From the NCBI GenBank assembly GCA_044225205.1, contig JBGAIY010000438.1, positions 1 to 6,381 of the forward strand: a stretch of DNA of 6,381 nucleotides. The letters are read 5' to 3'. The number at the start of each line of letters is the position of its first letter. The first letter of the stretch is position 1. This document shows, piece after piece, positions 1 through 6,279 of the stretch. Source of the stretch: JAEUJT01 sp044225205. GTDB lineage: Bacteria > Myxococcota > Myxococcia > Myxococcales > Myxococcaceae. A program made the position numbers and the translations under genes. Below the pieces are notes generated by a model, which had not been told where the DNA came from, made no database searches, and saw only the letters and a program-made list of their open reading frames with translations.

Positions 1-747
1 GAGGTCGTGTTCTTCGGCAAGCTCCAAGCGGTCAAGGGCTGCGACCTGTTCGTCGAAGCGGCGTTGTTGGTCGCTGAATCACGGCCGCACCTTCGCTTCG
101 TGCTCATCGGGCCCGACGTGAGCGACGCGAACGGCAGCATGCGCGCTCGGTTGGACGCCATCATTCCTCCTCAGTTGAAGGCACGGTTTCAATTCGTGCC
201 GCACATTCAACGTGAGCGGCTCGGGTCGGTGACGGCCGGGGCACTGTGTGCAGTGGTGCCGTCGCGCGCGGAGTCGTTCTGCCTCGCCGCGCACGAACTT
301 CACCGCGTCGGCGTGCCGCTGGTGCTCTCTGACATACCGCCGTTTCGCGACGTGTTCGTGAATGGTGAAAATTGCCTCAAATGCGACGGCACCGCGGCTC
401 AGTTGGCGGTGCAAATCGAACGGTTGGCGCTCGACCAAAACTTGGTGAAGCGTTTGGCTCGCAGCGGTCAAACGATGAAGTACACCGACGTCGCCTCGGT
501 GTATGACCAGGCCGGTTTGGGCCGCAACGAGTTGCCCGACGCCGTGGCGTTCGCCCGGCGCGAAGTGGGGTCTCTCGGGTTCTGGGCGGCAGAACACGAC
601 CTCCGTCACCGGCGGTTGTCGGAGCTGTTGGCAGGTGGTTCAAAAACCTCAACGCGGTTGGGCGGTGCGATGAGGCAGTTGCGCAGCAAAGTGCAGCAAC
701 CGGCGCAGAAATTGATGCATCGGCTCCGGTTGAAAACGACCGATTGA
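1..747 (+). CDS. GT4 glycosyltransferase, C-terminal part (5' end outside window)
   Basis: The frame is open from base 1 and ends at TGA 745-747, so 248 residues of a longer protein are visible. They form the C-terminal nucleotide-sugar-binding Rossmann half of a GT-B enzyme. Seen: an FFGKLQAVKG segment at residues 4-13, matching the family's G-K/R...K-G phosphate-binding region; the strand 'RFVLIGPD' at 32-39; and an EX7E motif with E91 and E99 inside 'SRAESFCLAAHE', followed by 'GVPLVLSD' and 'NGENC'. Known for the family: transfer of a sugar from an activated donor, with retention, on the cytoplasmic side. The last ~35 residues (from about 214) are rich in R and K and could form a membrane-binding helix. 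The protein is paralogous to the GT4 half of the minus-strand gene ending at 2707. It is the first visible gene of a three-gene operon; the next start lies 10 nt after its stop. Donor and acceptor are unknown. A GTG at 7 is only an internal codon, since conserved residues precede it. Confidence 0.9.
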   Translation, partial: EVVFFGKLQAVKGCDLFVEAALLVAESRPHLRFVLIGPDVSDANGSMRARLDAIIPPQLKARFQFVPHIQRERLGSVTAGALCAVVPSRAESFCLAAHELHRVGVPLVLSDIPPFRDVFVNGENCLKCDGTAAQLAVQIERLALDQNLVKRLARSGQTMKYTDVASVYDQAGLGRNELPDAVAFARREVGSLGFWAAEHDLRHRRLSELLAGGSKTSTRLGGAMRQLRSKVQQPAQKLMHRLRLKTTD

Positions 748-752
748 GGAGA
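746..752 (+). promoter_or_regulatory. Ribosome binding site of the first methyltransferase gene
   Basis: GAGGAGA overlaps the TGA stop of the preceding glycosyltransferase gene and lies 5 nt before the GTG at 758. It decides the GTG start, because no ATG occurs nearby in that frame. It also implies translation soon after termination of the upstream gene. Confidence 0.7.
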
Positions 753-757
753 ACCCC

Positions 758-1447
758 GTGCGCGTCTACCCGAAGAGCTACACCTCGAACATACCCGACT
801 GGCTCGCCCCCACGATGGACGTGCCCTCGGCCAGTGAGCTTGAGCTCGCCACGTCGATTCGAAAGCAGTTTCTTTTCGCCGGTGAATCGAACCCGTTCAT
901 GAATGACGTCGTGCGGGCGATGCGCTTGTTGAAAGGCAAACGCACGTACGTCGAGGTGGGTACCTACGACAAAGGCTCGCTCGCTTATTTTTCGAGGTTG
1001 CTCGCGAACGACGCCCACCTCATCGACGTCGACATCGAAGCGCGACCCGAGCACACCACGATGCTGCGCGAATTCATCGAGTCGACCCAGCGGTTGACCA
1101 CGGTCGTCGGCGACTCCACGAGCGCCGAAGTCATGGCGCGCGTACAAGCCGCCGTGGGGCCTGGTGGTGCCGACGCGGTCTTCATCGTCGGCAACCACAC
1201 GGCCACCTACGCGTTCGCCGACTTCGTCAACTTCTCGAAGGTGAAGTCTCCGGGCGGCATTCAATTCTTTCACGACGTCTACAGGGAGGGAGACTCCCAT
1301 TCGCACGGCGACTCGCGCGCCATGGAGTGGATCGACCGCATGCACCCCATGCACGTGGTTTTCGCAGACCACCCCGTGCACCGCTTCTTGCCGTGGATGA
1401 CGAAATCCGAAGACGTCTGGGGCGGCGTCGGCCTCGTCAAGTTGTAG
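758..1447 (+). CDS. Class I SAM methyltransferase, Methyltransf_24/CmcI-like
   Basis: 229 residues starting at GTG 758 behind a good GAGGAGA site and ending at TAG. It has the fold order of the small methyltransferase family often annotated Methyltransf_24 or cephalosporin-hydroxylase-like. Motif I is 'YVEVGTYDKGSLAYF' (64-78, with E66, G68, G73). 'LIDVDI' (88-93) ends strand 2 with acidic residues. 'VVGDST' (116-121) fits the third strand, 'DAVFIVGNH' (139-147) the fourth, and 'GGIQFFHDVY' (166-175, H172 D173) the fifth. Family members usually O-methylate sugars or small molecules, often with a bound divalent metal. The position between a glycosyltransferase and a second methyltransferase suggests methylation of a glycan residue. 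Odd point: where relatives usually read I-D-G-x-H, this protein reads I-V-G-N-H, so an acidic residue expected near the active site is missing. No signal peptide or membrane segment is seen, so it is probably cytoplasmic. The substrate cannot be inferred. Confidence 0.85.
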   Translation: MRVYPKSYTSNIPDWLAPTMDVPSASELELATSIRKQFLFAGESNPFMNDVVRAMRLLKGKRTYVEVGTYDKGSLAYFSRLLANDAHLIDVDIEARPEHTTMLREFIESTQRLTTVVGDSTSAEVMARVQAAVGPGGADAVFIVGNHTATYAFADFVNFSKVKSPGGIQFFHDVYREGDSHSHGDSRAMEWIDRMHPMHVVFADHPVHRFLPWMTKSEDVWGGVGLVKL

Positions 1448-1452
1448 TTCTC

Positions 1453-1456
1453 GGAG
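1453..1456 (+). promoter_or_regulatory. Ribosome binding site of the second methyltransferase gene
   Basis: GGAG lies 9 nt before the GTG at 1466, in the 18-nt gap after the previous stop codon. It supports GTG 1466 as the start. The alternative would be a much later in-frame Met that removes the basic N-terminal helix. Confidence 0.55.
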
Positions 1457-1465
1457 CGCGTCGCT

Positions 1466-2701
1466 GTGAGAGATCGCCTCAGTTCGTTGCTGCAGCGCCC
1501 GCGGGTGGCCACGCTGCGCCGTGCGGTGCGGGTCGCGCTGGGGCGTGACGAGCCAATGCCCGCTTTGCCGGTGCCGGCCGAAGCCCCTCCCGAGGCACCC
1601 GTCGAGACGGTCAAGATCGTCGAAGTTCCCGTCGAACTGCTCTTCACCGAAGGGCGCCACCCGCCGGTCGACCGCCCGACACGTGCGTGGCGCGAGTTTC
1701 ACAACCGCTGGGCCAACTTGCCCCTGGCCCGCCTGACGCCGCACCGAGAGCTCTTCTCGTTCTTCTTGCACCGCGGCCCGTACCCTGACGAGTACATCGA
1801 GTGGCACCGGCAAGTCTACGCGACGCGTGGCCTCGAGGTGCCCCTGCGCAAAGAGCTCGTCGTCGAAGAACGGCACAAGCACTTTCGGGTGATGAAGCAA
1901 GCCTTCGACGCCCGCACGTCGTTCTTCAAAGACGCTCCGGTTCAGGTCGAATGGAACCCGGCGGGCTACTTCAACATGCTCGACGGTCACCACCGCGCGA
2001 TGTTTTTGTACTGCAACGGTGCGCGCCGGGTGTGGTGCCAAATGTCGCCCGCCGATTTCGACCGCTGGGCCGACCCGGTGCGCGAGCAGCCGGTCATTGA
2101 CGCGCTCAACCGGGTCGAGGGGCCAATTTACACGCCCATGCTGGGCCACGGTGCCATGCGGCGTTCGGTCGAACGCGACTGGTATTCGCCGACGCGGCTC
2201 GATCGCATTCTCGAGTTCTTGGGCCCCGCCCGGCTTTCAGGCCGCACCGTGCTCGACATTGGCAGCAATGTTGGCTTCTACGCCCACCACTTCGCCCGCG
2301 AAGGCGCCGTCGTCACCGCCGTCGAGCCCAATGCCCAGCACGTCGCTGCCTGCCGCGCGCTCGGTGAGCTGCACCAGCTCAAATACACGTTGCTCGATAC
2401 GCCCTTCGAAGAGACGGCCCTCGAGCCTCACGAAGTCGGCATCATGTTGACGGTGCTGTACCACTTCGTTGACGACGCCCAACGCGGGCCTCGGTTTCTG
2501 CGAAAGCTCTCCGAGTCTGTCACCAAGCTCCTCTTTTGGGAGTCGGGCCCAGACCCCGTGCGCGAGCGAGCGCTCATTCACGAGCACACCCGCTTCAAGC
2601 ACTTTCATTCACTCGGCCTGACGTATGGCACCGGCAAAGCGCGTGAACTTGGGGTCTTCTCGATGCACGCCTCGAACCCCGTTCAGGCGCTCTCAGACTG
2701 A
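1466..2701 (+). CDS. ParB/Srx-like domain fused to a SAM-dependent methyltransferase
   Basis: 411 residues, GTG start, TGA stop. Four parts are visible. Residues 1-28 are a strongly basic, probably amphipathic helix. Residues 30-48 are a Pro/Ala/Glu-rich linker. Residues about 95-200 contain 'YFNMLDGHHRAMFLYCNGA' (168-186), which resembles the D-G-x-H-R segment of the ParB/sulfiredoxin-like fold, followed by a short strand 'RRVWCQM'. Residues about 240-360 are a class I methyltransferase core: motif I 'VLDIGSNVGFYAHHF' (262-276), 'VTAVEPNA' with acidic E287 after strand 2, and 'GIMLTVLYHFVDD' (325-337) at strand 4. Motif I looks FkbM-like. The C-terminus is rich in His and Phe ('HEHTRFKHFHSLGL', 372-385). 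The role is probably methylation of a sugar or glycan end group. The ParB/Srx-like part may bind a nucleotide or substrate, but its function here is unknown. This is the last gene of the plus-strand operon, and its stop is 5 nt from the stop of the opposing gene. The methyltransferase assignment is firm; the ParB/Srx likeness rests on the short motif only. Confidence 0.85.
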   Translation: MRDRLSSLLQRPRVATLRRAVRVALGRDEPMPALPVPAEAPPEAPVETVKIVEVPVELLFTEGRHPPVDRPTRAWREFHNRWANLPLARLTPHRELFSFFLHRGPYPDEYIEWHRQVYATRGLEVPLRKELVVEERHKHFRVMKQAFDARTSFFKDAPVQVEWNPAGYFNMLDGHHRAMFLYCNGARRVWCQMSPADFDRWADPVREQPVIDALNRVEGPIYTPMLGHGAMRRSVERDWYSPTRLDRILEFLGPARLSGRTVLDIGSNVGFYAHHFAREGAVVTAVEPNAQHVAACRALGELHQLKYTLLDTPFEETALEPHEVGIMLTVLYHFVDDAQRGPRFLRKLSESVTKLLFWESGPDPVRERALIHEHTRFKHFHSLGLTYGTGKARELGVFSMHASNPVQALSD

Positions 2702-2706
2702 CGTCT

Positions 2707-4818
2707 TCATTTCTTCTTGAGCAGCCCCGACGTTGCTTTGAAGGCTCCGTGAACGGCCGGCCACCGCTTGAGCCGGTCATTGAGTCGGTCGACCATGAGA
2801 TGGCGCAGCGGGGGCGGCGGGGGGTCTTCGGCGTACGGAGCGAGCGCCGCCAACTGCACCGACGTGGGCAACGGCCGAGGCAACGTGCCGAAGATCTCGG
2901 CCAGCAGCTGGCTTCGGCGGCTCGCCGTCAGGTGCGAAACCATTGACGATTCTCTCCTTCGGTAAAAGAAGCGAACGTCGTTCGTCACCAAGAACCGCTT
3001 CCTCGCGTGGGTGAGGTGCAAGTACAGCGACCAGTCTTCGTAGCTGGTCAACCGCTCGTCGTATTGCACCTCGGCGAAGAGCGCCTTTCGAAGCAGCGCG
3101 GTCGCGGTGGAAAATGAGTTTTCGAGCAGGCCCAGCGTCGGCGTGTTGCCGAGAAAGCACAGGTACCCCACGTACCGGTGTTCGCGCAGCGCCGACTCGT
3201 CGGTGAAGTAGGCCCCGGTTGGCACGACGACGTCAAAGTCGGCTGAGGTCTCGAGGGCCTTCACGGCGATTTCGACGAAGCCCGGGTCGATGAAGTCGTC
3301 GGCGTCGAGCGGCAGCACGTAGGCGCCGGTGGCGTGTGACACTCCGATGTTTCGAGACGCGGCGAGCCCGCGGTTCACCAAATTGCGCACCACCTTCAGT
3401 CGAAAGCGATAGCGCTTCGAGTCGCGGGCGAGTTCTTCGAGCAACGCGCGGTCGCTCGGTTCGGTCGACGCGTCATCGACCAAGACGACTTCGAGTTCGG
3501 GGTAGTTGATCTCGTTGACGTTTTGGAGCGTCTTCGTGAGGTAGCCCGCCAAGTTGTGATTCGTCACGATCACGCTGACCAGTGGAGCGGCTTTGAGCGC
3601 GGGCCGGGCTTGCGAGGCCGGTGTCGCCCCAAGGTACGACGGGGTCACGCGCCACCGCACCGTTTCAGGCAGCGGTGTGGTGTTGGCCCGTGCCAACGCC
3701 TTGGCCAGGCCGTCGACCGTGCCGTCGAAGGTGTGGCAGTTGAGGCCGTCGACGAACGGAGTCTCGGCGCCAAATGCTGGGCACCGCGCGTTCAGCACCA
3801 ACGTCGCTCCGGCGGCCGCGGCTTCATAGGCCGTCAAACAGAGCGTCTCGGTGTCGGAGGGAATGACGACGATGCTGCGCGCGAGCAACTCGGCTCGCTG
3901 CTCGACGGTGGCCGTCTCGTCGAAGACGACCCGGGCGCTCAATTCGGCGGGCACCATTCGGCGAAGCGTCGACGCATCGAACCCCGTGGCGGTCACACAC
4001 TGGAGCACCGCGCGCTGAGCCGTCGGCGCTTCGCTCATCAGGTACTGCGCGACCCCTCGAATGAAGAGGTCTGGCCGCTTCACCGCCTGGAGCTTGGTCA
4101 CGAAGGCAAGGTCACGCTCACCGACGGGGCGGGGCGCGGTCTCGCGGTGCGGGCCCTCCGACAACACCGGAGGAAATTCGACGCGCACCGCTTGGCGCCA
4201 GCGCTCAGAAAAGCCAAAAAACTCACGGTACTGACGAGCCACCGGAGCCAGCGGAGCGATGACCAGGTCGGCGTCTTCGAGGCTCTTTCGCTCGAGTTCG
4301 TGAAGAGCGACGTCGGCCGTCGCGAGTCGTCGCCGCTCGGTGTGCTGAATGAGGCTCGCCGCGCCGTGCAGCCGAACCGCCAGCGTCGTGTGCTCGAAGC
4401 CGAGCCCCAGCCGCTTTTCTTGAATCGTGCTGTAGCCCCAGCCGAGGTAGTCGATCGTGCTGTAGCCCCAGCCGAGGTAGTCGGTGAACTCAATCGCGCC
4501 GAATGAAACGCCCGACCGCTCGAGTTCTTTGAGCTTCAGCAACACGGCCAGCGACGTGGCGTGGTGCGGCGTGTGAACGAAACCCGACGGCTCGGGGTAA
4601 TTCGGTGCGCTCGCCGTCGGCGCGATTCGGTGAATCACTACCCGGTCTGACCAAGGCGCCACCGGAGGCCCTCCGTCGGCCACCACCGCGTGCACCGTGC
4701 GCCCCTCGGCCACGCAGTGCTCGATGAGGTTGTGCACGAGCCGGCCGATGCCACCCTTGCTGAACGGGTGAAGTTCGGGCGTCACGAAGCAGACTGGGCG
4801 CGCTTCGGTCTTCATCAT
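2707..4818 (-). CDS. Bifunctional GT4-GT2 glycosyltransferase
   Basis: 703 residues. The N-terminal half (about 1-400) is a complete GT-B, GT4-type enzyme: 'FSKGGIGRLVHNL' (19-31) is the K-x-G-G loop, 'VRLHG' (148-152) lies in the first Rossmann domain, 'TKLQAVKRPDLF' (241-252) is the donor-binding segment, and E324/E332 form the EX7E motif in 'SDTETLCLTAYE'. The C-terminal half (about 412-630) is a GT2, GT-A-type enzyme: 'VSVIVTNHN' (414-422), 'VVLVDDAST' (444-452), metal-binding D505-A-D507 in 'LPLDADDF', and the catalytic 'YEDWSLYL' (593-600). The tail ends in a basic stretch and KKK. It should add two sugars, or alternate two, from nucleotide donors in the cytoplasm; the sugars are unknown. 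The start is ATG 4818 because it forms an ATGA overlap with the upstream stop; the open frame runs on to 5109 only inside the neighbour's coding sequence. A perfect 30-bp tandem duplication repeats residues 113-122 as 123-132. The pair of domains and the motifs are clear. Confidence 0.92.
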   Translation of the reverse strand: MMKTEARPVCFVTPELHPFSKGGIGRLVHNLIEHCVAEGRTVHAVVADGGPPVAPWSDRVVIHRIAPTASAPNYPEPSGFVHTPHHATSLAVLLKLKELERSGVSFGAIEFTDYLGWGYSTIDYLGWGYSTIQEKRLGLGFEHTTLAVRLHGAASLIQHTERRRLATADVALHELERKSLEDADLVIAPLAPVARQYREFFGFSERWRQAVRVEFPPVLSEGPHRETAPRPVGERDLAFVTKLQAVKRPDLFIRGVAQYLMSEAPTAQRAVLQCVTATGFDASTLRRMVPAELSARVVFDETATVEQRAELLARSIVVIPSDTETLCLTAYEAAAAGATLVLNARCPAFGAETPFVDGLNCHTFDGTVDGLAKALARANTTPLPETVRWRVTPSYLGATPASQARPALKAAPLVSVIVTNHNLAGYLTKTLQNVNEINYPELEVVLVDDASTEPSDRALLEELARDSKRYRFRLKVVRNLVNRGLAASRNIGVSHATGAYVLPLDADDFIDPGFVEIAVKALETSADFDVVVPTGAYFTDESALREHRYVGYLCFLGNTPTLGLLENSFSTATALLRKALFAEVQYDERLTSYEDWSLYLHLTHARKRFLVTNDVRFFYRRRESSMVSHLTASRRSQLLAEIFGTLPRPLPTSVQLAALAPYAEDPPPPPLRHLMVDRLNDRLKRWPAVHGAFKATSGLLKKK
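4424..4483. repeat. Perfect 30-bp tandem duplication inside the GT4 domain
   Basis: Bases 4424-4453 and 4454-4483 are identical over 30 nt, and identity stops exactly at both outer edges (4423 differs from 4453, and 4484 from 4454). On the minus strand it encodes DYLGWGYSTI twice (residues 113-122 and 123-132) without changing the frame. The absence of any mismatch, even at silent positions, indicates a recent duplication, most simply by replication slippage. An assembly error is the alternative. Confidence 0.95.
4815..4818 (-). promoter_or_regulatory. ATGA stop/start overlap coupling the two minus-strand genes
   Basis: Read on the minus strand, ATG at 4818-4816 shares bases with the TGA stop of the membrane-protein gene at 4817-4815. 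No good Shine-Dalgarno sequence lies upstream; the preceding bases are C-rich. Initiation of the glycosyltransferase therefore probably depends on ribosomes finishing the upstream gene. A second ATG follows immediately at 4815-4813. Confidence 0.8.
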
Positions 4819-6218
4819 GTCGGTGGGGTGGCGCGAGGCCTGACGATGAAGGCGAGCGGCAACGCGAGGGTGGCCATCACCGCCGTGCTGTGCAGGTAGC
4901 GGTACTCCATGGTTCCGGTGAAGAGCGCGATCACCGCGGTGTTCACTGCCACCGGCACCACGAGCAAGAAGAGTCGCGGCGCCTTGAGCCGAAAGGCAGC
5001 GACCGAAAGCAGCGCCAGCAAGAGGTACAATTGGGTGCCCGGCGCCCAAATCAGCGAAAAGAGAAAAGGTTCTGTCGAGCGACGAATGATGCGCTCGATC
5101 AACGGCCAAACCGCCGGCCAGCCTTCTTCAACTGGGCGCGCGACGTGCGGCGGTTGGTGCGCCGGGTGTTGCGTGAGCGGGGTCTTGCCGTCGAACGAAA
5201 AGCCGAACAAATACATCGGTGTGGGCACCACCTTCCACACGAAGGAACTCATGCAGAGTTGGTGCTCGATGGAAACGAGTGGGGCGCGTTTGGTGAGGTG
5301 CCACCAGGCTGCAAACGCCGCCCCCCGTTCACTCTTGAAGAGCGAGCCGTTGAAATTCGGTGCGAAGGTGGTCGCCATGCCCGTCGTGCAGGCGTACGGC
5401 CACTTGGGCTCGGGGTACACGCGCTGAAGAAAGTCTCGGTCGGCGTCGTCGACCTCGGTGCCGTTCGCCATGTGCGCCGCGGTTTGCAAAATGATCGGGT
5501 TCATCGAACCTGAACTGTCGTTGCTCGGGCGCACCTTGAGGAGGTGATAGATCGGTCGGTCGACGACCAGAAACAGCACCACCGTCGCGCACGCGGCCCA
5601 CAGAGCGAAGCGGCGGAGCGGCTTTTGAAAAACGGCCAAGAGCAACAACGCGACCACGGGCACCGGCGGGCCATTGGGGCGGAGCAGGGCGATGGCGCAG
5701 CCCGCCACCGCGATTGGCGCGATCGGCATCAGGCCGACCAGAGGCGTTTCGCTTCTGAGCAAGAGCTTGAGAAGCAGCACGCAGAACACGGCGATCGCCG
5801 CGCTGTACAAGACGTCGGGCCACACCGAGACCGCGAGCACCGCATGCGAAGGCACACACGCGAAGGCCGCCACCGACACCCACGCCCAACGCCGCGGCGC
5901 CCCGAGTCGAACGATTTCGCGAAGCGCCCAACTCAACGCAACCGCCACGATGACGATTTGCCCGACCGCGATGGCGGCCGGCGAGTTCCACACGCGCGTC
6001 AGTGCCCAGGCGACGATGTTGTAACCCACTGAATGATCACGCGAAAATTCGGCCGAAACCGTCTGAAACCACGTGTCGATCGAGTCGTTGCTCATGACGG
6101 CCGGCCAAAAGGCGAGCGCGTAGAGCCCGTGAACGACGATCAGCGGCATCGCGAACTCGCGCAGCTCGAGCACCGACTTGGTCAGTCTCTGGAGGGTGGG
6201 TTCGTGTGTCGCAGGCAT
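4815..6218 (-). CDS. Polytopic membrane protein, GT-C/DUF6020-like
   Basis: 467 residues from ATG 6218 to TGA 4817-4815, with about ten hydrophobic segments (near residues 24-42, 81-99, 113-130, 136-154, 160-179, 186-197, 204-220, 383-409, 416-436 and 444-459). A hydrophilic region of about 160 residues lies between the seventh and eighth. Short motifs resemble GT-C-type membrane enzymes, particularly the DUF6020 group: 'SNDSIDTW' (43-50) after the first membrane segment, 'RDHS' (60-63), 'SVWPDVLYS' (131-139), 'LLRPNG' (178-183) and 'MEYRYLHS' (437-444) near the end. In that class, acidic residues after the first membrane segment act in catalysis with lipid-linked sugar donors. This and the coupling to a double glycosyltransferase suggest sugar transfer at the periplasmic face, but a flippase or polymerase-like role is not excluded. 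The start is uncertain: the same frame stays open to the window edge, the only other in-window start being TTG at 6308, and no strong ribosome site precedes ATG 6218. Family assignment is from recalled motifs, so moderate. Confidence 0.8.
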   Translation of the reverse strand: MPATHEPTLQRLTKSVLELREFAMPLIVVHGLYALAFWPAVMSNDSIDTWFQTVSAEFSRDHSVGYNIVAWALTRVWNSPAAIAVGQIVIVAVALSWALREIVRLGAPRRWAWVSVAAFACVPSHAVLAVSVWPDVLYSAAIAVFCVLLLKLLLRSETPLVGLMPIAPIAVAGCAIALLRPNGPPVPVVALLLLAVFQKPLRRFALWAACATVVLFLVVDRPIYHLLKVRPSNDSSGSMNPIILQTAAHMANGTEVDDADRDFLQRVYPEPKWPYACTTGMATTFAPNFNGSLFKSERGAAFAAWWHLTKRAPLVSIEHQLCMSSFVWKVVPTPMYLFGFSFDGKTPLTQHPAHQPPHVARPVEEGWPAVWPLIERIIRRSTEPFLFSLIWAPGTQLYLLLALLSVAAFRLKAPRLFLLVVPVAVNTAVIALFTGTMEYRYLHSTAVMATLALPLAFIVRPRATPPT

Positions 6219-6243
6219 AAAATTCGAGTGAAGGTCTTCTGTG

Positions 6244-6279
6244 CGGTCGGCACCGGTACGCTGCCGAACGGTCGGCAGC
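6244..6279. promoter_or_regulatory. Overlapping direct and inverted repeats upstream of the membrane-protein gene
   Basis: CGGTCGGCA occurs at 6244-6252 and again at 6269-6277, with a period of 25 bp. Between them, TGCCGA at 6262-6267 is the inverted complement. The right pair forms a perfect 8-bp stem (6260-6267 with 6272-6279) around a 4-nt loop. The left pair can form a 6-bp stem (6247-6252 with 6262-6267). The block lies 26-61 nt before ATG 6218 on the minus strand. It could be an operator with half-sites or a leader RNA with two exclusive hairpins. No T-tract follows on the minus strand and only a weak T-rich stretch on the plus strand, so it is not a convincing terminator. The rest of the 163-nt region up to the window end shows no clear promoter. 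Confidence 0.35.

Noticed and set aside
377..2149. A 590-codon open frame on the minus strand opposite the plus-strand operon
   Set aside because: It runs across three genes whose conserved motifs lie on the plus strand, and its product is an R/H/V/G-rich composition typical of antisense frames in GC-rich DNA, with no recognisable motif. It also crosses the gene boundaries at 747-758 and 1447-1466 without regard to them.
2695..2715. Intrinsic terminator between the convergent operons
   Set aside because: The stem is only 4 bp (AGAC/GTCT) and the following T-rich stretch is interrupted by C and A and is coding for the opposing KKK terminus.
3523..4506. A 327-codon plus-strand open frame opposite the double glycosyltransferase
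   Set aside because: It lies wholly antisense to the GT4 domain, is Arg/Gly/His-rich and has no family motif; even the 30-bp duplication appears in it only as a reflection of the real gene.
4819..5109. A 97-residue N-terminal extension of the double glycosyltransferase
   Set aside because: It would overlap the coding end of the membrane-protein gene by about 290 nt and has no GT-like sequence. The ATGA overlap at 4815-4818 and the immediate start of the GT4 fold support ATG 4818.
4890..5513. Plus-strand open frames opposite the membrane-protein gene (also around 5544-6032)
   Set aside because: These are antisense to a protein with clear membrane segments and motifs; the products are charged, low in hydrophobics and unrecognisable.
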